A stretch of DNA of 64,000 bases from Thiobacillus sp. UBA3361 (GCA_002360535.1 DEQR01000027.1:1-64000); one strand, 5' to 3'. Shown: positions 48,535 to 57,707, numbered from the stretch's first letter. The notes: generated from the sequence alone by a model not told the origin. A program made the numbers and translations.

Positions 48535-50304
48535 TTGAACCTGCGCTGGTGTATTGCCTTAGTGCTCTGGCTGTCGATGGGTGGGTGCCCCGTGTCCGCG
48601 GCAGGCGATCTGCGCGCGCATCCATCCCCTTATCTGGCCATGCACGCGGAGGACCCGGTGGCGTGGCGGGAGTGGGGGCCCGAGGTGCTCGCGCAGGCGC
48701 GCCGCGAGAACAGGCTGATCCTGGTATCGGTGGGCTATTTTGCCTGCCACTGGTGCCACGTGATGCAGCGCGAGAGCTGGCGCGACCCGCAGGTGGGCCG
48801 GCTGCTGAACGCGGCGTTCATCCCGGTGAAGGTGGACCGGGAAATCGCCGCCGCCCTGGATGCCCGCCTGCAATTGTTCGCCGAACGCACCCGGGGCTTC
48901 GGGGGCTGGCCCCTGAATGTCTTCGTCACCCCCGAGGGCTACCCCCTGTTCGCTCTGGCCTACGCGCCCCGCGACGAGTTCCTGCGCATCGCCGGCGCCC
49001 TGGATGCCCGCTGGCGCAAGGAGGGGCCGCGGCTCGCCGCCCTGGCCCGCGAGGCGGCCCGCGGCCCGGCCGCATCGGGCAAGCCCCCGGACTGGCCGAC
49101 GGATTTCCTCGACGCCGCCCGGCGGCAGGCCGACCCTCTGCGGGGCGGGTTCGGCGCCGGCAGCAAATTCCCCATGGTCCCCCAACTCATGGCCCTGCTG
49201 GACTGGGAACTTCGCCACCCCGACGCGGAGCGCCGCCAATGGCTGCTTCTGACCCTGGAGCAGATGCGCGACGGCGGCCTGCGCGACCACGTGGCCGGCG
49301 GTTTTTTCCGCTACACGGTCGATCCGGACTGGCATGAGCCGCATTTTGAAAAGATGCTTTATGACAATGCCCAGCTGGCCCTGCTGTATCTGCGCGCCGG
49401 CCGTGGTTTCGCGCGTGCCGACTTGAGCCGCGTCGGCCTGGAAACCCTCGATTTCATGCTTGCCGAGCTGGCCACGGGTGGGGCTTTCGCGGCCAGCCTG
49501 TCGGCCGTGGACGGGCGGGGGGAGGAGGGCGGCGCCTACCTGTGGCAGTCGGAGTCCCTGCGGCGATTACTCAATGCAAGGGAGTGGCGGGCGGCCCGCC
49601 GTGTGTGGGGCCTGGATGGCGCGCGGACCTTCGCCGCGGGTTATCTGCCTCTCTGGCGGCGCACCCCGAGCGGGGAGGAAGCCGGCGTCCTGGCCGCTGC
49701 CCTGGGCAAGCTGAGGGCCGCGCGGAGCGGACGGCTGCGGGCGGCTGCTATTCCCCGTGACGGCAAGGTGCTGGCCGGCTGGAACGGGCTGGCCCTGCAG
49801 GCATTGTCCGAGGCATCCGTGCAGGGTCCGCGCTATGGCGATGCGGCGCGGCGTCTGCTGGAGACGCTGCGCGGTCGCTTGTGGGACGGCAGGCGCCTGC
49901 TCAAAGGCTATGTGAATGACCGGCGGGGCGGTCCGCGCATGCTGTCCGAGGGTGAATTGGAGGACTACGCCTATCTGGCCCAGGGCGCCTGGCGCTGGTG
50001 GGAACGGAGTCGCGACCCGGCGGCCAGGGACTTCGCCCTGGAATTGGCGCGCGCCGCCTGGCGGGATTTCTCCACACCCGGCGGCTTATCCCTGGAGCGG
50101 GGCGCTCTGCTGGCCGGCACCGCCGCGGACGCCTGGGAGGACGGCTACGGACCCGCGCCAGCGGCCGTGCTGGCGGCGCTGTCCGTTCAATCCGGGGATG
50201 CCGGCCTGAGTGAGCTGGCGTTACGAGCCATCGTACGGGCCCGATCCCAGGCCATCGACTACCCTCTCGGCCGTGCCAGCCTGGCGGTATTACCGACGCC
50301 TTGA
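48535..50304 (+). CDS. Thioredoxin-domain protein of the YyaL/SSP411 type
   Basis: 589 residues. The signal peptide is about 1-22. The N-terminal thioredoxin-like domain has ACHWCHVM (CxxC). The rest is an (alpha/alpha)6 glycoside hydrolase-like region, including the GGF-FRY part (AGGFFRYTVDPDW). The family (DUF255, YyaL, SPATA20) is often longer (about 680) and its reaction is unknown. The start is TTG at 48535 with GGAGGG 6 nt upstream. It is divergent from the HD-GYP gene. Confidence 0.85.
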   Translation: MNLRWCIALVLWLSMGGCPVSAAGDLRAHPSPYLAMHAEDPVAWREWGPEVLAQARRENRLILVSVGYFACHWCHVMQRESWRDPQVGRLLNAAFIPVKVDREIAAALDARLQLFAERTRGFGGWPLNVFVTPEGYPLFALAYAPRDEFLRIAGALDARWRKEGPRLAALAREAARGPAASGKPPDWPTDFLDAARRQADPLRGGFGAGSKFPMVPQLMALLDWELRHPDAERRQWLLLTLEQMRDGGLRDHVAGGFFRYTVDPDWHEPHFEKMLYDNAQLALLYLRAGRGFARADLSRVGLETLDFMLAELATGGAFAASLSAVDGRGEEGGAYLWQSESLRRLLNAREWRAARRVWGLDGARTFAAGYLPLWRRTPSGEEAGVLAAALGKLRAARSGRLRAAAIPRDGKVLAGWNGLALQALSEASVQGPRYGDAARRLLETLRGRLWDGRRLLKGYVNDRRGGPRMLSEGELEDYAYLAQGAWRWWERSRDPAARDFALELARAAWRDFSTPGGLSLERGALLAGTAADAWEDGYGPAPAAVLAALSVQSGDAGLSELALRAIVRARSQAIDYPLGRASLAVLPTP

Positions 50305-50354
50305 GGGGGGGCTCCGCGGTACCACCGGTCAGGCGTTCGCGCAAGACGGGCCGC

Positions 50355-51512
50355 TCACTCTTCCGTCGCGCGGCGCATGACCGGGCGCTTCTGCACGGTC
50401 ACCATAAGCTGCATGTTCGACTCGGCGCGCACCAGACGCAGGGCAGCCACCTTGCCCGGCGGCAGGGCGGCGATGAGGTTGAGCAGGGAGGCCGAATCGG
50501 TCACCGGCTTGTCGTTCACCGCCACCAGCACGTCGCCGGGGCGGATGCCCGCCTTGTCAGCCGGGCCGCCCCGCAGCACGCCGGCGATCAGCGCCCCGTC
50601 GTTGTCCTTCAGGCCCAGGGATTCCGCGATCTCGGGGGTGATGTCCTGCACCTCGATGCCCACCCAGCCACGGGTCACCGTGCCCTGGGTGATGATCTGC
50701 TCCATGACCTGCTTGACTATGGAGATGGGGATGGCGAAACCGATGCCCTGATTGCCACCGCTGCGCGAAAAAATGGCGGTGTTCACACCGACCAGATTGC
50801 CGGCGGCATCCACCAGGGCGCCGCCCGAGTTGCCGGGGTTGATGGCCGCGTCGGTCTGGATGTAATTCTCGAAGGTATTGATGCCCAGGTGGCTGCGGCC
50901 GAGGGCGGAGACGATGCCCATGGTCACCGTCTGGCCCACCCCGAACGGGTTGCCGATGGCCAGCACCACGTCGCCCACGCGCAGGCTGTCGGGTTTGGCG
51001 AAGGTGATGGCCTGCAGGTTCTTGTTCTGCACGCGCAGCACGGCCAAGTCGGTCTCAGGGTCGCTGCCCACCAGCTGGGCGGGCAGGTTGCTGCCATCCG
51101 GCAGGGCGACCTGGATTTCGTCGGCGGCCTCGATGACGTGATGGTTGGTCAGGACGTAGCCCTCCTGGCTGACCACCACGCCGGAACCTAGGTTGGAGAC
51201 CTTTTGCGGGCCGTTGTCCTGCTGCAGGCCGAAAAAGCGCCGGAAGAAGGGGTCGTTCATCAGGGGATGCTGGCGTACCCGCACTTCCTTGCTGGTGAAG
51301 ATGTTCACCACCGCCGGTTGGGATTTGTGCGCCGCGTCGGCGAAGGTGGAAATCGCTTCGGCGCCGCCCTGGTGGCCGACTTCCCGGATGGTCACCGCGT
51401 TGCCGCCCTGGGGCAGGATGCCGGGAAACAACCGGTCCAACCCCAGGAGGGTGGCCAGGACCAGCACCAGGGCGGTGACGATTTGGGCAAACACGAGCCA
51501 GGGTTTTTGCAT
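50355..51512 (-). CDS. degS: DegS/HtrA-type periplasmic serine protease
   Basis: 385 residues. An N-terminal TM anchor is about 8-30. The trypsin-like domain has His (TNHHVIEAADE), Asp (ETDLAVLR) and Ser (NPGNSGGAL). A single PDZ domain (about 285-365) fits DegS/AlgW, which start the sigma-E stress response. No rseP or sigma-E gene is seen nearby. It is divergent from petABC. Confidence 0.9.
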   Translation of the reverse strand: MQKPWLVFAQIVTALVLVLATLLGLDRLFPGILPQGGNAVTIREVGHQGGAEAISTFADAAHKSQPAVVNIFTSKEVRVRQHPLMNDPFFRRFFGLQQDNGPQKVSNLGSGVVVSQEGYVLTNHHVIEAADEIQVALPDGSNLPAQLVGSDPETDLAVLRVQNKNLQAITFAKPDSLRVGDVVLAIGNPFGVGQTVTMGIVSALGRSHLGINTFENYIQTDAAINPGNSGGALVDAAGNLVGVNTAIFSRSGGNQGIGFAIPISIVKQVMEQIITQGTVTRGWVGIEVQDITPEIAESLGLKDNDGALIAGVLRGGPADKAGIRPGDVLVAVNDKPVTDSASLLNLIAALPPGKVAALRLVRAESNMQLMVTVQKRPVMRRATEE

Positions 51513-51851
51513 GACGGAGGCGGATCGGGAGGAAAAAATAGGCGCTTGATTATACAGGGTGGGGCGGGTTCTCCATGGCCGCCAAGGCCGTTGCGGATAC
51601 GGCTCGGCCGGTGCTGAGGGCCCTTACGCCCACATTCCGACGCAATGACCGGAGATGGGGTGCCCGTGAAGGCTAGGGTAATAGTGTTAAGTTCAACCGG
51701 GTTTTTATGTAGAATGTGACGATTTTTCGGGCATGGTTCGGCGTGCAGACGATCCGGATATCCCAATATCTTCAGGTAGGACGTGCAGGGTGGTTGCTTG
51801 ACCGCCCGGTCCAAGGTTGTGGGCAAGTTTCAATAGCGTGATGGCGGATAT
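51513..51851. other. Divergent promoter region between the protease and petA
   Basis: 339 bases. On the minus strand, TATAAT (51549-51554) is a -10 for the protease gene, with no clear -35. On the plus strand, TTAAGT (51687-51692) with a 17-base spacer to TAGAAT (51710-51715) is a sigma-70-type promoter for petABC. No other feature recognised. Confidence 0.5.
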
Positions 51852-52445
51852 ATGAGCGAGATGACCGTAAACCAATCCAAACGCCGTTTTCTGGTGACCA
51901 TGACCTCCGCCGTGGGCGGCGTGGCCGCCGTAGGCGCCGCAATCCCCTTCGTCGGCAGCATGCTGCCCAGCGCGCGTGCGCTGGCCGCGGGCGCTCCGGT
52001 GGAAGTGGACCTGTCCAAGATCGAGCCGGGCATGCTGTTGACCGTTGAATGGCGCGGCAAGCCGGTGTGGATCGCCAGCCGCACCCCGGAAATGCTGGCC
52101 CTGCTGGACAAGCACGACGACCGGCTGACCGATCCCAATTCCGAAGCGGCCGGCCAACAACCTGATTACTGCAAGAACGCCACCCGCTCCATCAAGCCGG
52201 AGTACATGGTGGTGGTGGGCATCTGTACCCACCTAGGCTGCTCGCCCACCTACCGCAAGGAGATCGGCCCCGCCGATCTGGGCGTCGACTGGCCGGGCGG
52301 CTGGTTCTGCCCATGCCACGGTTCACGTTTCGACCTGGCGGCCCGCGTGTTCAGCGGATCGCCGGCGCCCACCAACCTGGTCGTTCCGCCGCACAAATAC
52401 CTAAGCGAAAGCAAAGTGCTCATCGGCGAAGACCAGGCCGCCTGA
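51852..52445 (+). CDS. petA: Ubiquinol-cytochrome c reductase Rieske subunit
   Basis: 197 residues. A twin-Arg-like start (SKRRFLVTMTSAVGG) leads to the TM anchor (about 14-36). The 2Fe-2S ligands are CTHLGC and CPCHGSRFD. Part of cytochrome bc1 with the next two genes (21-base gap to petB). Confidence 0.96.
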   Translation: MSEMTVNQSKRRFLVTMTSAVGGVAAVGAAIPFVGSMLPSARALAAGAPVEVDLSKIEPGMLLTVEWRGKPVWIASRTPEMLALLDKHDDRLTDPNSEAAGQQPDYCKNATRSIKPEYMVVVGICTHLGCSPTYRKEIGPADLGVDWPGGWFCPCHGSRFDLAARVFSGSPAPTNLVVPPHKYLSESKVLIGEDQAA

Positions 52446-52466
52446 TTGCCTCGGAGGGGAAAGTAA

Positions 52467-53690
52467 ATGGAGAAAGTCCTCAGCTGGATCGACGCGCGCT
52501 TCCCTATGAGCGCCATGTACAAGGAACACCTGTCCGAGTACTTCGCGCCGAAAAACTTCAACTTCTGGTACTACTTCGGTTCCCTGGCACTGCTGGTGCT
52601 GGTGATCCAGATCGTCACCGGCATCTTCCTGACCATGAACTACAAGCCGGACGCGAACATGGCCTTCGCATCCGTCGAGTACATCATGCGCGACGTGCCC
52701 TTCGGCTGGTTGATCCGCTACGCGCACTCCACCGGCGCGTCGGCCTTCTTCATCGTCGTCTATCTGCACATGTTCCGCGGGCTGATGTACGGCTCCTACC
52801 GCAAGCCGCGTGAGCTGATCTGGGTGTTCGGCTGCCTGATCTATCTGGCGCTGATGGCCGAGGCCTTCTTCGGCTACCTGCTCCCCTGGGGCCAGATGTC
52901 CTACTGGGGCGCCCAGGTGATCGTCAACCTGTTCGCCGCCATCCCCTTCGTGGGCGAGGACCTGTCGATCTGGATCAGGGGCGACTATGTGGTGTCCGAC
53001 GCGACCCTAAACCGCTTCTTCGCCTTCCACGTCATCGCCCTGCCCCTGGTGCTGGTGGGCCTGATCGCGGCGCACGTCATCGCCCTGCACGAGGTGGGCT
53101 CCAACAACCCCGACGGGGTGGAGATCAAGAAGCTCAAGGACGAGAACGGCAAGCCCCTGGACGGAATCGCCTTCCATCCTTATTACACGGTCAAGGACAT
53201 CCTGGGCGTGGTGGTCTTCCTGATCGTGTTCAGCGCCATCATGTTCTTCGCGCCGGAGATGGGCGGTTACTTCATCGAAGCCAACAACTTCATCCCCGCC
53301 GACCCCTTCAAGACTCCGGAGCACATCGCCCCGGTCTGGTACTTCACGCCCTACTACGCCATCCTGCGCGCCATCCCGCCCATGTTCGGCTCGCAGTTCC
53401 CGGGCGTCTTGGCGATGGGCGTGGCGGTGCTGATCTTCTTCGCCCTGCCCTGGCTGGACCGCTCGCCGGTCAAGTCGATTCGCTACAAGGGACCACGCTT
53501 CAAGATCGCCCTGGCCCTGTTCGTGGTCGCCTTCATTTGGCTGGGCGTGCTGGGCGTGTTGCCGGTCAGTCCCATGCGCACTCTGACCGCACAGATCCTC
53601 ACGGCGATCTACTTTGCCTTCTTCTTGTTGATGCCCTGGTACACCAAGGCCGACGCCACCAAGCCCGTTCCGGAAAGGGTGACCGAATGA
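52467..53690 (+). CDS. petB: Cytochrome b subunit of bc1 complex
   Basis: 407 residues with about eight TM segments. The heme His pairs are in YAHSTGASAFF and LHMFRG, and in HVIALPLVL and AAHVIALHE. The Qo motif is PVWY (IAPVWYFTPYY), a variant of PEWY known from other beta/gammaproteobacteria. The stop TGA overlaps the petC ATG (ATGA). Confidence 0.96.
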   Translation: MEKVLSWIDARFPMSAMYKEHLSEYFAPKNFNFWYYFGSLALLVLVIQIVTGIFLTMNYKPDANMAFASVEYIMRDVPFGWLIRYAHSTGASAFFIVVYLHMFRGLMYGSYRKPRELIWVFGCLIYLALMAEAFFGYLLPWGQMSYWGAQVIVNLFAAIPFVGEDLSIWIRGDYVVSDATLNRFFAFHVIALPLVLVGLIAAHVIALHEVGSNNPDGVEIKKLKDENGKPLDGIAFHPYYTVKDILGVVVFLIVFSAIMFFAPEMGGYFIEANNFIPADPFKTPEHIAPVWYFTPYYAILRAIPPMFGSQFPGVLAMGVAVLIFFALPWLDRSPVKSIRYKGPRFKIALALFVVAFIWLGVLGVLPVSPMRTLTAQILTAIYFAFFLLMPWYTKADATKPVPERVTE

Positions 53691-54418
53691 ACAAGCTGCT
53701 GTCCCTGCTTCTCTTTCTGCCCCTGACCGCTCTTGCGTCCGGCGCGGCCGTCCGTCTCGATCCGGCGCCGGTCAACATCCAGGACCAGGAATCCCTGCAG
53801 CGCGGTGCGCGGGTGTTCGTCAATTACTGTCTGAACTGCCATGCCGCGTCCTACATGCGCTATATCCGCATGACCGACATCGGCCTCACCGAGGCGCAGA
53901 TCAAGGACAACCTGCTGTTCGCCGCCGACAAGCCGGGCGAAACCATGACCGTGGCCATGCGCGCCAAGGAGGCCAAGGAATGGTTCGGCGTGCCGCCGCC
54001 CGATCTCTCGGTGATCACCCGTTCCCGGGGTGCCGACTGGGTCTATACCTACCTGCGCAGCTTCTACCGGGACGACAGCCGCACGACCGGCTGGAACAAC
54101 CTGGTGTTCGACAAGGTGGGTATGCCCCATGTGCTGCATGAACTGCAGGGCCAGTTGGTGCCGGTCATGCACGCGGTTCAGGGCGAGGACGGCAAGACCC
54201 ACGAGGTGGTTGACCACCTGCAACTGGCCAGGCCGGGCAAGATGACCCCGGCGGAATACGATGCCCTGGTGGCCGACCTGGTCAACTATCTGTCCTGGAT
54301 GGGCGAGCCGGCGAAACCCCAGCGCATGCAAACCGGCGTGTTCGTGCTACTTTTTCTGGCGGCCTTTTTCGTTGTCGCCTTCTATCTGAAGAAGGAATTC
54401 TGGAAAGATGTGCACTAA
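53687..54418 (+). CDS. petC: Cytochrome c1 subunit of bc1 complex
   Basis: 243 residues. Signal peptide about 1-18. The heme motif is YCLNCHAASYMRY and the Met ligand is in KVGMPHVL. A C-terminal TM anchor (about 217-236) precedes FWKDVH. The ATGA overlap with petB indicates coupled translation. Electrons pass to a cytochrome c. Confidence 0.95.
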   Translation: MNKLLSLLLFLPLTALASGAAVRLDPAPVNIQDQESLQRGARVFVNYCLNCHAASYMRYIRMTDIGLTEAQIKDNLLFAADKPGETMTVAMRAKEAKEWFGVPPPDLSVITRSRGADWVYTYLRSFYRDDSRTTGWNNLVFDKVGMPHVLHELQGQLVPVMHAVQGEDGKTHEVVDHLQLARPGKMTPAEYDALVADLVNYLSWMGEPAKPQRMQTGVFVLLFLAAFFVVAFYLKKEFWKDVH

Positions 54419-54454
54419 GCTGCATTCAGCACATTTCTTCGGGGCTTCACATAA

Positions 54455-55054
54455 ATGATGATTCTTTATTCGGGCACCACCTGCCCGTTCAGCCAGCGCT
54501 GCCGCATCGTGTTGCACGAAAAGGGCATGGATTTCGAGATCAAGGATGTCGATGTCCACGACATGCCCGAGGAAATCGCCACCATGAACCCCAACGGGCA
54601 ACTACCCATCCTGGTGGAGCGGGACCTCATCCTGTACGAGTCGAACATTATCAACGAGTACATCGACGAGCGTTTCCCACATCCCCAGCTGATGCCTGCG
54701 GACCCGGTCATGCGCGCCCGCGCCCGCCTGTTCCTGTTCAATTTCGAGCGTGACCTGTTCAGCCAGATCCCCGATCTGGAACGCGGTGCCCCCAAGTCGG
54801 CGGAAAAGGCGCGCACCGTGGTGCGCGACAACCTGGCCCAGATCGCGCCCATCTTCAGCCGCCAGAAGTACATGCTGGGTGATGACTACTCCATGCTGGA
54901 TGTGGCCATCGCGCCCCTGCTGTGGCGCCTGGACCATTACGGCATCGGCCTGCCCAAGCAGTCCGCGCCGGTGCTCAAGTACGCCGAACGCCTGTTCAGC
55001 CGGCCGGCCTTCATCGAGGCCCTCACGCCGGCGGAAAAGGCCATGCGCAAGTGA
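54455..55054 (+). CDS. sspA: Stringent starvation protein A
   Basis: GST-fold protein that binds RNA polymerase. 199 residues. The N-terminal thioredoxin-like half has YSGTTCPFSQRCRIVLHEKG, and the GST C-terminal half ends in AEKAMRK. Two ATGs are tandem (54455, 54458). The stop overlaps the sspB GTG. It follows petC in the classic gammaproteobacterial order. Confidence 0.94.
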   Translation: MMILYSGTTCPFSQRCRIVLHEKGMDFEIKDVDVHDMPEEIATMNPNGQLPILVERDLILYESNIINEYIDERFPHPQLMPADPVMRARARLFLFNFERDLFSQIPDLERGAPKSAEKARTVVRDNLAQIAPIFSRQKYMLGDDYSMLDVAIAPLLWRLDHYGIGLPKQSAPVLKYAERLFSRPAFIEALTPAEKAMRK

Positions 55055-55506
55055 CCGTCCTGCCCACCGGCCCGTATTTCATGCGGGCGCTCTACGAGTG
55101 GTGTGTGGACAGCGGCCTGACGCCGTACATTTCGGTGCGTGTCGATGAGTTCACACGTGTTCCCAGGCAATTCGTCAAGGACGGCCAGATCGTCCTGAAC
55201 ATGGGCCCCAGCGCCGTGCGCGAACTGCACATGGACAACGAGTGGGTCAGCTTCAATGCCCGCTTCGGCGGCGTCGCCCAGGACATCCTGGTGCCGGTGC
55301 GCAACGTGCTGGCCATCTACGCCCGCGAGACCGGCGAAGGCATGGCCTTCGCCGAGTCCGGAACAGAGGCGGCCGAGGCGGCCCCGGCCCGATCCGAATC
55401 CGCCAGGCCGCAGGAGCCGAGTGCGGCGGCTACCAACCAAGACCAGGAATCATCCTCCGAACCACGGCGTCCCAAAGGCCCGCCCAACCTGCGCGTGATC
55501 AAGTAG
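55051..55506 (+). CDS. sspB: ClpXP adaptor SspB
   Basis: 151 residues from a GTG start in the GTGA overlap with sspA. The SspB core has YFMRALYEWCVDSGLTPYI and NARFGGVAQDILVPV, which binds ssrA-tagged proteins. The C-terminus ends GPPNLRVIK, matching the ClpX-binding motif of SspB. The linker before it is acidic and Ser/Glu-rich as expected. The next ATG (55081) would cut the conserved start. Confidence 0.93.
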   Translation: MTVLPTGPYFMRALYEWCVDSGLTPYISVRVDEFTRVPRQFVKDGQIVLNMGPSAVRELHMDNEWVSFNARFGGVAQDILVPVRNVLAIYARETGEGMAFAESGTEAAEAAPARSESARPQEPSAAATNQDQESSSEPRRPKGPPNLRVIK

Positions 55507-55563
55507 GACGCGCAGCCAGCCCCCTCCGCTGCCCGCGACGCAGCACATATAATTCAGCCCCGA

Positions 55564-55639
55564 GCCGGCATAGCTCAGTTGGTAGAGCAACCGCCTTGTA
55601 AGCGGTAGGTCATCTGTTCGAGTCAGATTGCCGGCACCA
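55564..55639 (+). tRNA. tRNA-Thr (TGT)
   Basis: 76 bases with encoded CCA. The acceptor GCCGGCA pairs with TGCCGGC, the D arm has GCTCAGTTGGTAGAGC, the anticodon stem ACCGC/GCGGT encloses CTTGTAA (anticodon TGT), and the T arm is ATCTG-TTCGAGT-CAGAT. A TATAAT (55548-55553) lies just upstream. Its 3' end is a typical insertion site for mobile elements. Confidence 0.97.
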
Positions 55640-56042
55640 AATATATCAGTAAGTTAGGCGATTCGTCATTAAGTGCAAAAAGAGCTGGGGTCACACGGGG
55701 GTCACGGCAGACAGCGCACAAATTATTCTTGCTCGCTTGTAAGCCGGGAGTGCCGTATTCGTGGTGACAGTTATTTCCAGGTGACCTGGGATGTACTGGA
55801 AGGGGGGATGGCCCATAGGGCAGAAAAAAGAAGGCGCCCGTTAGGGCGCCTTGAAGAAGATCGCCATTGCGGCGATCAGGGAGGTGCCGGGATTATCGGT
55901 TTGTTCCAGGCACGTTGCTAGCGGAAATGTGGATCCGGCCATAACGCTTTTTCGACTTTTTCAGACGCCATGTTTGCCTAAACTTTCCGGTGGCGGGCTA
56001 TGATCCCCCGGTGCCTTACCCCCGCCCAATGGAGAGACCAAG
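55640..56042. other. 403-bp gap between tRNA-Thr and hup
   Basis: No gene supported. About 55690-55790 contains repeated GGGGTCAC/GGTGACAGTTATTTCC-type phrases that look like remnants of a dispersed repeat, possibly REP/transposase related. A strong minus-strand terminator (55831-55852) and a second hairpin (55859-55877) lie to the right. TTGCCT (55974-55979), 19 bases, TATGAT (55999-56004) is a plausible hup promoter. Confidence 0.45.
55831..55852 (-). terminator. Rho-independent terminator on the minus strand, no gene seen
   Basis: AAGGCGCCC (55831-55839) and GGGCGCCTT (55844-55852) pair, and on the minus strand the stem is followed by a run of Ts (CTTTTTTC). A second hairpin, GATCGCC-attgc-GGCGATC (55859-55877), lies just upstream on that strand. 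No minus-strand coding sequence precedes it, so an antisense or small RNA from within 55853-56040 is possible. Confidence 0.7.
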
Positions 56043-56348
56043 ATGAACAAATCCGAACTCATCGAAGCCGTTGCAGCCAAGACCGAGATGACCAAGGCCG
56101 CCGCCGGCCGCGCTGTCGAGGCCGTGCTGGAAAGCATCGCCGAGACCGTGGCCAAGGGCGACACGGTGTCCGTGATCGGTTTCGGCACTTTCGAGTCCCG
56201 CAAACGCGCCGCCCGTACCGGCAAGAATCCACAATCGGGAGAAGTCCTCAAGATTGCCGCCGCCACCGTGCCCGCCTTCAAGGCCGGCAAGGCGTTCAAG
56301 GATCGCGTCGCTGCCAGCGCAGGCAAGAAGGGCGGCAAGAAGAAGTAA
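56043..56348 (+). CDS. hup: DNA-binding protein HU
   Basis: Nucleoid protein that bends DNA. 101 residues. The whole HU fold is present: MNKSELIEAVAAKTEM, TVAKGDTVSVIGFGTFESRKRAAR and GKNPQSGEVLKIAA. A Lys/Gly tail (KKGGKKK) extends past the usual 90 residues. It is followed by a hairpin (TGGTGGA/TCCACCA, 56356-56381). It may be core genome or carried by the mobile region. Confidence 0.94.
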   Translation: MNKSELIEAVAAKTEMTKAAAGRAVEAVLESIAETVAKGDTVSVIGFGTFESRKRAARTGKNPQSGEVLKIAAATVPAFKAGKAFKDRVAASAGKKGGKKK

Positions 56349-56465
56349 TCCAGCCTGGTGGATCTGGCTGCCGGTCCACCAAGTACAGAGATGGGAGGGG
56401 GCGTTTTTTGATCCGCCCCGGTTGAGAGCAAACCATAAACGCATTGCCATGGTGGCCCAGCCCCC

Positions 56466-57071
56466 ATGGCCAATGCTGAGTACAAGAATTCAGGGATGAC
56501 AAACCACACGCCGCTCGACTTCGTTTTCTGGTCCAGGCTCGACGCCTGGAGCTATCGCGACGCCGCCTTGCTGTTGTGCGGTTTCGATCCAGACCGGCTC
56601 AAAGGAGCCGGCATTCGCCTCGACGGCCGCGCGTTGCCCGAGGAGTTCACCGAGGCGTCGAAGGTCTACCGCATCCTGAAGAGCGGGCCCAACGGGGGGC
56701 AGCAGTCCATCCATCCCTTCAATGCCATCGAGCACGCGCTCGGCAAAGGTTTACCCCTGCCTACCGCGTTGCTAGAGGCGGTACGTGAGCGCTTCCGCCT
56801 GGAGCGCAAGCGGGCCGGGCGTGAAGTGGGTAGTGGCCTGGACGAGACCGAGGAAGTGGAGCTCAACCCGCGCAGCAAACAATTCCTCCTGCGCCTGATC
56901 TACGTGCTGGCCACCCAGGGATACGGCCTCAAGCTGGAAGCTCCCTACGTCGATGCCAGTGACATTGTCGCCGATGCCGAACGGCTCGGGCTCGTTCTGG
57001 ACAGGGGCACGATCGCCCGCTACCTCAATGAGGCCCGACAGCAAGCCAAATCCCTCAGCAGCGTGAATTAG
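56466..57071 (+). CDS. Hypothetical protein of the mobile region
   Basis: 201 residues, no named domain I can confirm. The N-terminal part reads FWSRLDAWSYRDAALLLCGFDPDRL; this Trp-rich W-x-x-x-E/D-AA-LL-x-G-x-DP pattern occurs in proteins of genomic islands. The C-terminus has an ADAERLGL-RGTIARYL pattern. No good ribosome site is seen; MTNHTPLDF (56496) is another start. A hairpin follows it. I take it as the first clearly accessory gene. Confidence 0.6.
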   Translation: MANAEYKNSGMTNHTPLDFVFWSRLDAWSYRDAALLLCGFDPDRLKGAGIRLDGRALPEEFTEASKVYRILKSGPNGGQQSIHPFNAIEHALGKGLPLPTALLEAVRERFRLERKRAGREVGSGLDETEEVELNPRSKQFLLRLIYVLATQGYGLKLEAPYVDASDIVADAERLGLVLDRGTIARYLNEARQQAKSLSSVN

Positions 57072-57383
57072 CCGGTTGACGTGATCCTGCCCCCATTCCT
57101 GGGTGGCAGGATCCAGATGCATCAGGCACTACCCCGCCGCACGTCGCCACACGGCGGTTACCCCGGCCGCACGCCGTCTGCTCCTGCCTTACCCGCTATG
57201 ACCCAACGCATGGGCTCTCGCCGGATGCCCTGTGATTTCCCTTATTAATCAAGGACGGATATCCGTTGAACTCAGTGTTCGGCTGGGCCCGATGCGCGTC
57301 ATCCCCAGCGGACACACCGAGGAAGTTTTTTCTTATCGTCCTACCCACTGCGCAGACGCGCTGGGCAATAACGGAGGTCCATC
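57072..57383. other. 312-bp non-coding gap upstream of the AlpA-like gene
   Basis: Holds the hairpin at 57083-57113 and an unassigned GC-rich segment. A promoter for the downstream alpA-parA-parB block should lie here (TTGAAC near 57267 is a weak -35 guess); I do not see a convincing -10. Small frames here are not supported. Confidence 0.4.
57083..57113 (+). terminator. Hairpin after the 201-residue gene
   Basis: GATCCTGCC (57083-57091) and GGCAGGATC (57105-57113) are a perfect 9-bp pair around a 13-base loop, 12 bases after the stop. No T-run follows, so Rho-independent action is uncertain. Confidence 0.5.
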
Positions 57384-57629
57384 ATGTCCCAATCGGCTGT
57401 ACAACAAAACGAAACCCACCCGATCCTGGCGAGCCTGCTGCGTTCAGATCTTCTCACCACTGAACAAGCGGCCGTCTATCTGGGCTTGAATCCGCGCACC
57501 CTGGAGGTGTGGCGGTGTACCAAGCGGCATGCCATCCCCTACATCAAGGTGGGCCGCCTGGTGAAATACCGTAAAGCGGAACTGGATCTCTGGCTGAGCC
57601 GGCAAACCGTCGGCGGCAACGCGGCCTGA
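57384..57629 (+). CDS. AlpA-like helix-turn-helix regulator
   Basis: 81 residues. The excisionase/AlpA HTH is LTTEQAAVYLGLNPRTLEVW, followed by wing residues IPYIKVGRLVKYRKAEL. The ribosome site GGAGG (about 57374-57378) is strong. In ICEclc, alpA-parA-shi-parB form an early regulated operon; the same order minus shi is seen here (parA starts 78 bases on). Likely a transfer or replication regulator (inference). Confidence 0.82.
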   Translation: MSQSAVQQNETHPILASLLRSDLLTTEQAAVYLGLNPRTLEVWRCTKRHAIPYIKVGRLVKYRKAELDLWLSRQTVGGNAA

Positions 57630-57707
57630 TGCCATGAACCTACCCACGCCTGTGCCCAGGACCGTTGATGGTGAATGCCACAACGACAGCCCGCGGCATT
57701 CGAGGCC

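Noticed and set aside
55609..55639. Search for a direct repeat of the tRNA-Thr 3' end (attachment site) inside the window
   Set aside because: No second copy was seen by eye up to 64000; the other end of the element lies outside.
56390..56420. GGGGCG-T-rich loop-CGCCCC as a terminator for hup
   Set aside because: The T-run is in the loop, not after the stem, so it does not fit a Rho-independent terminator.
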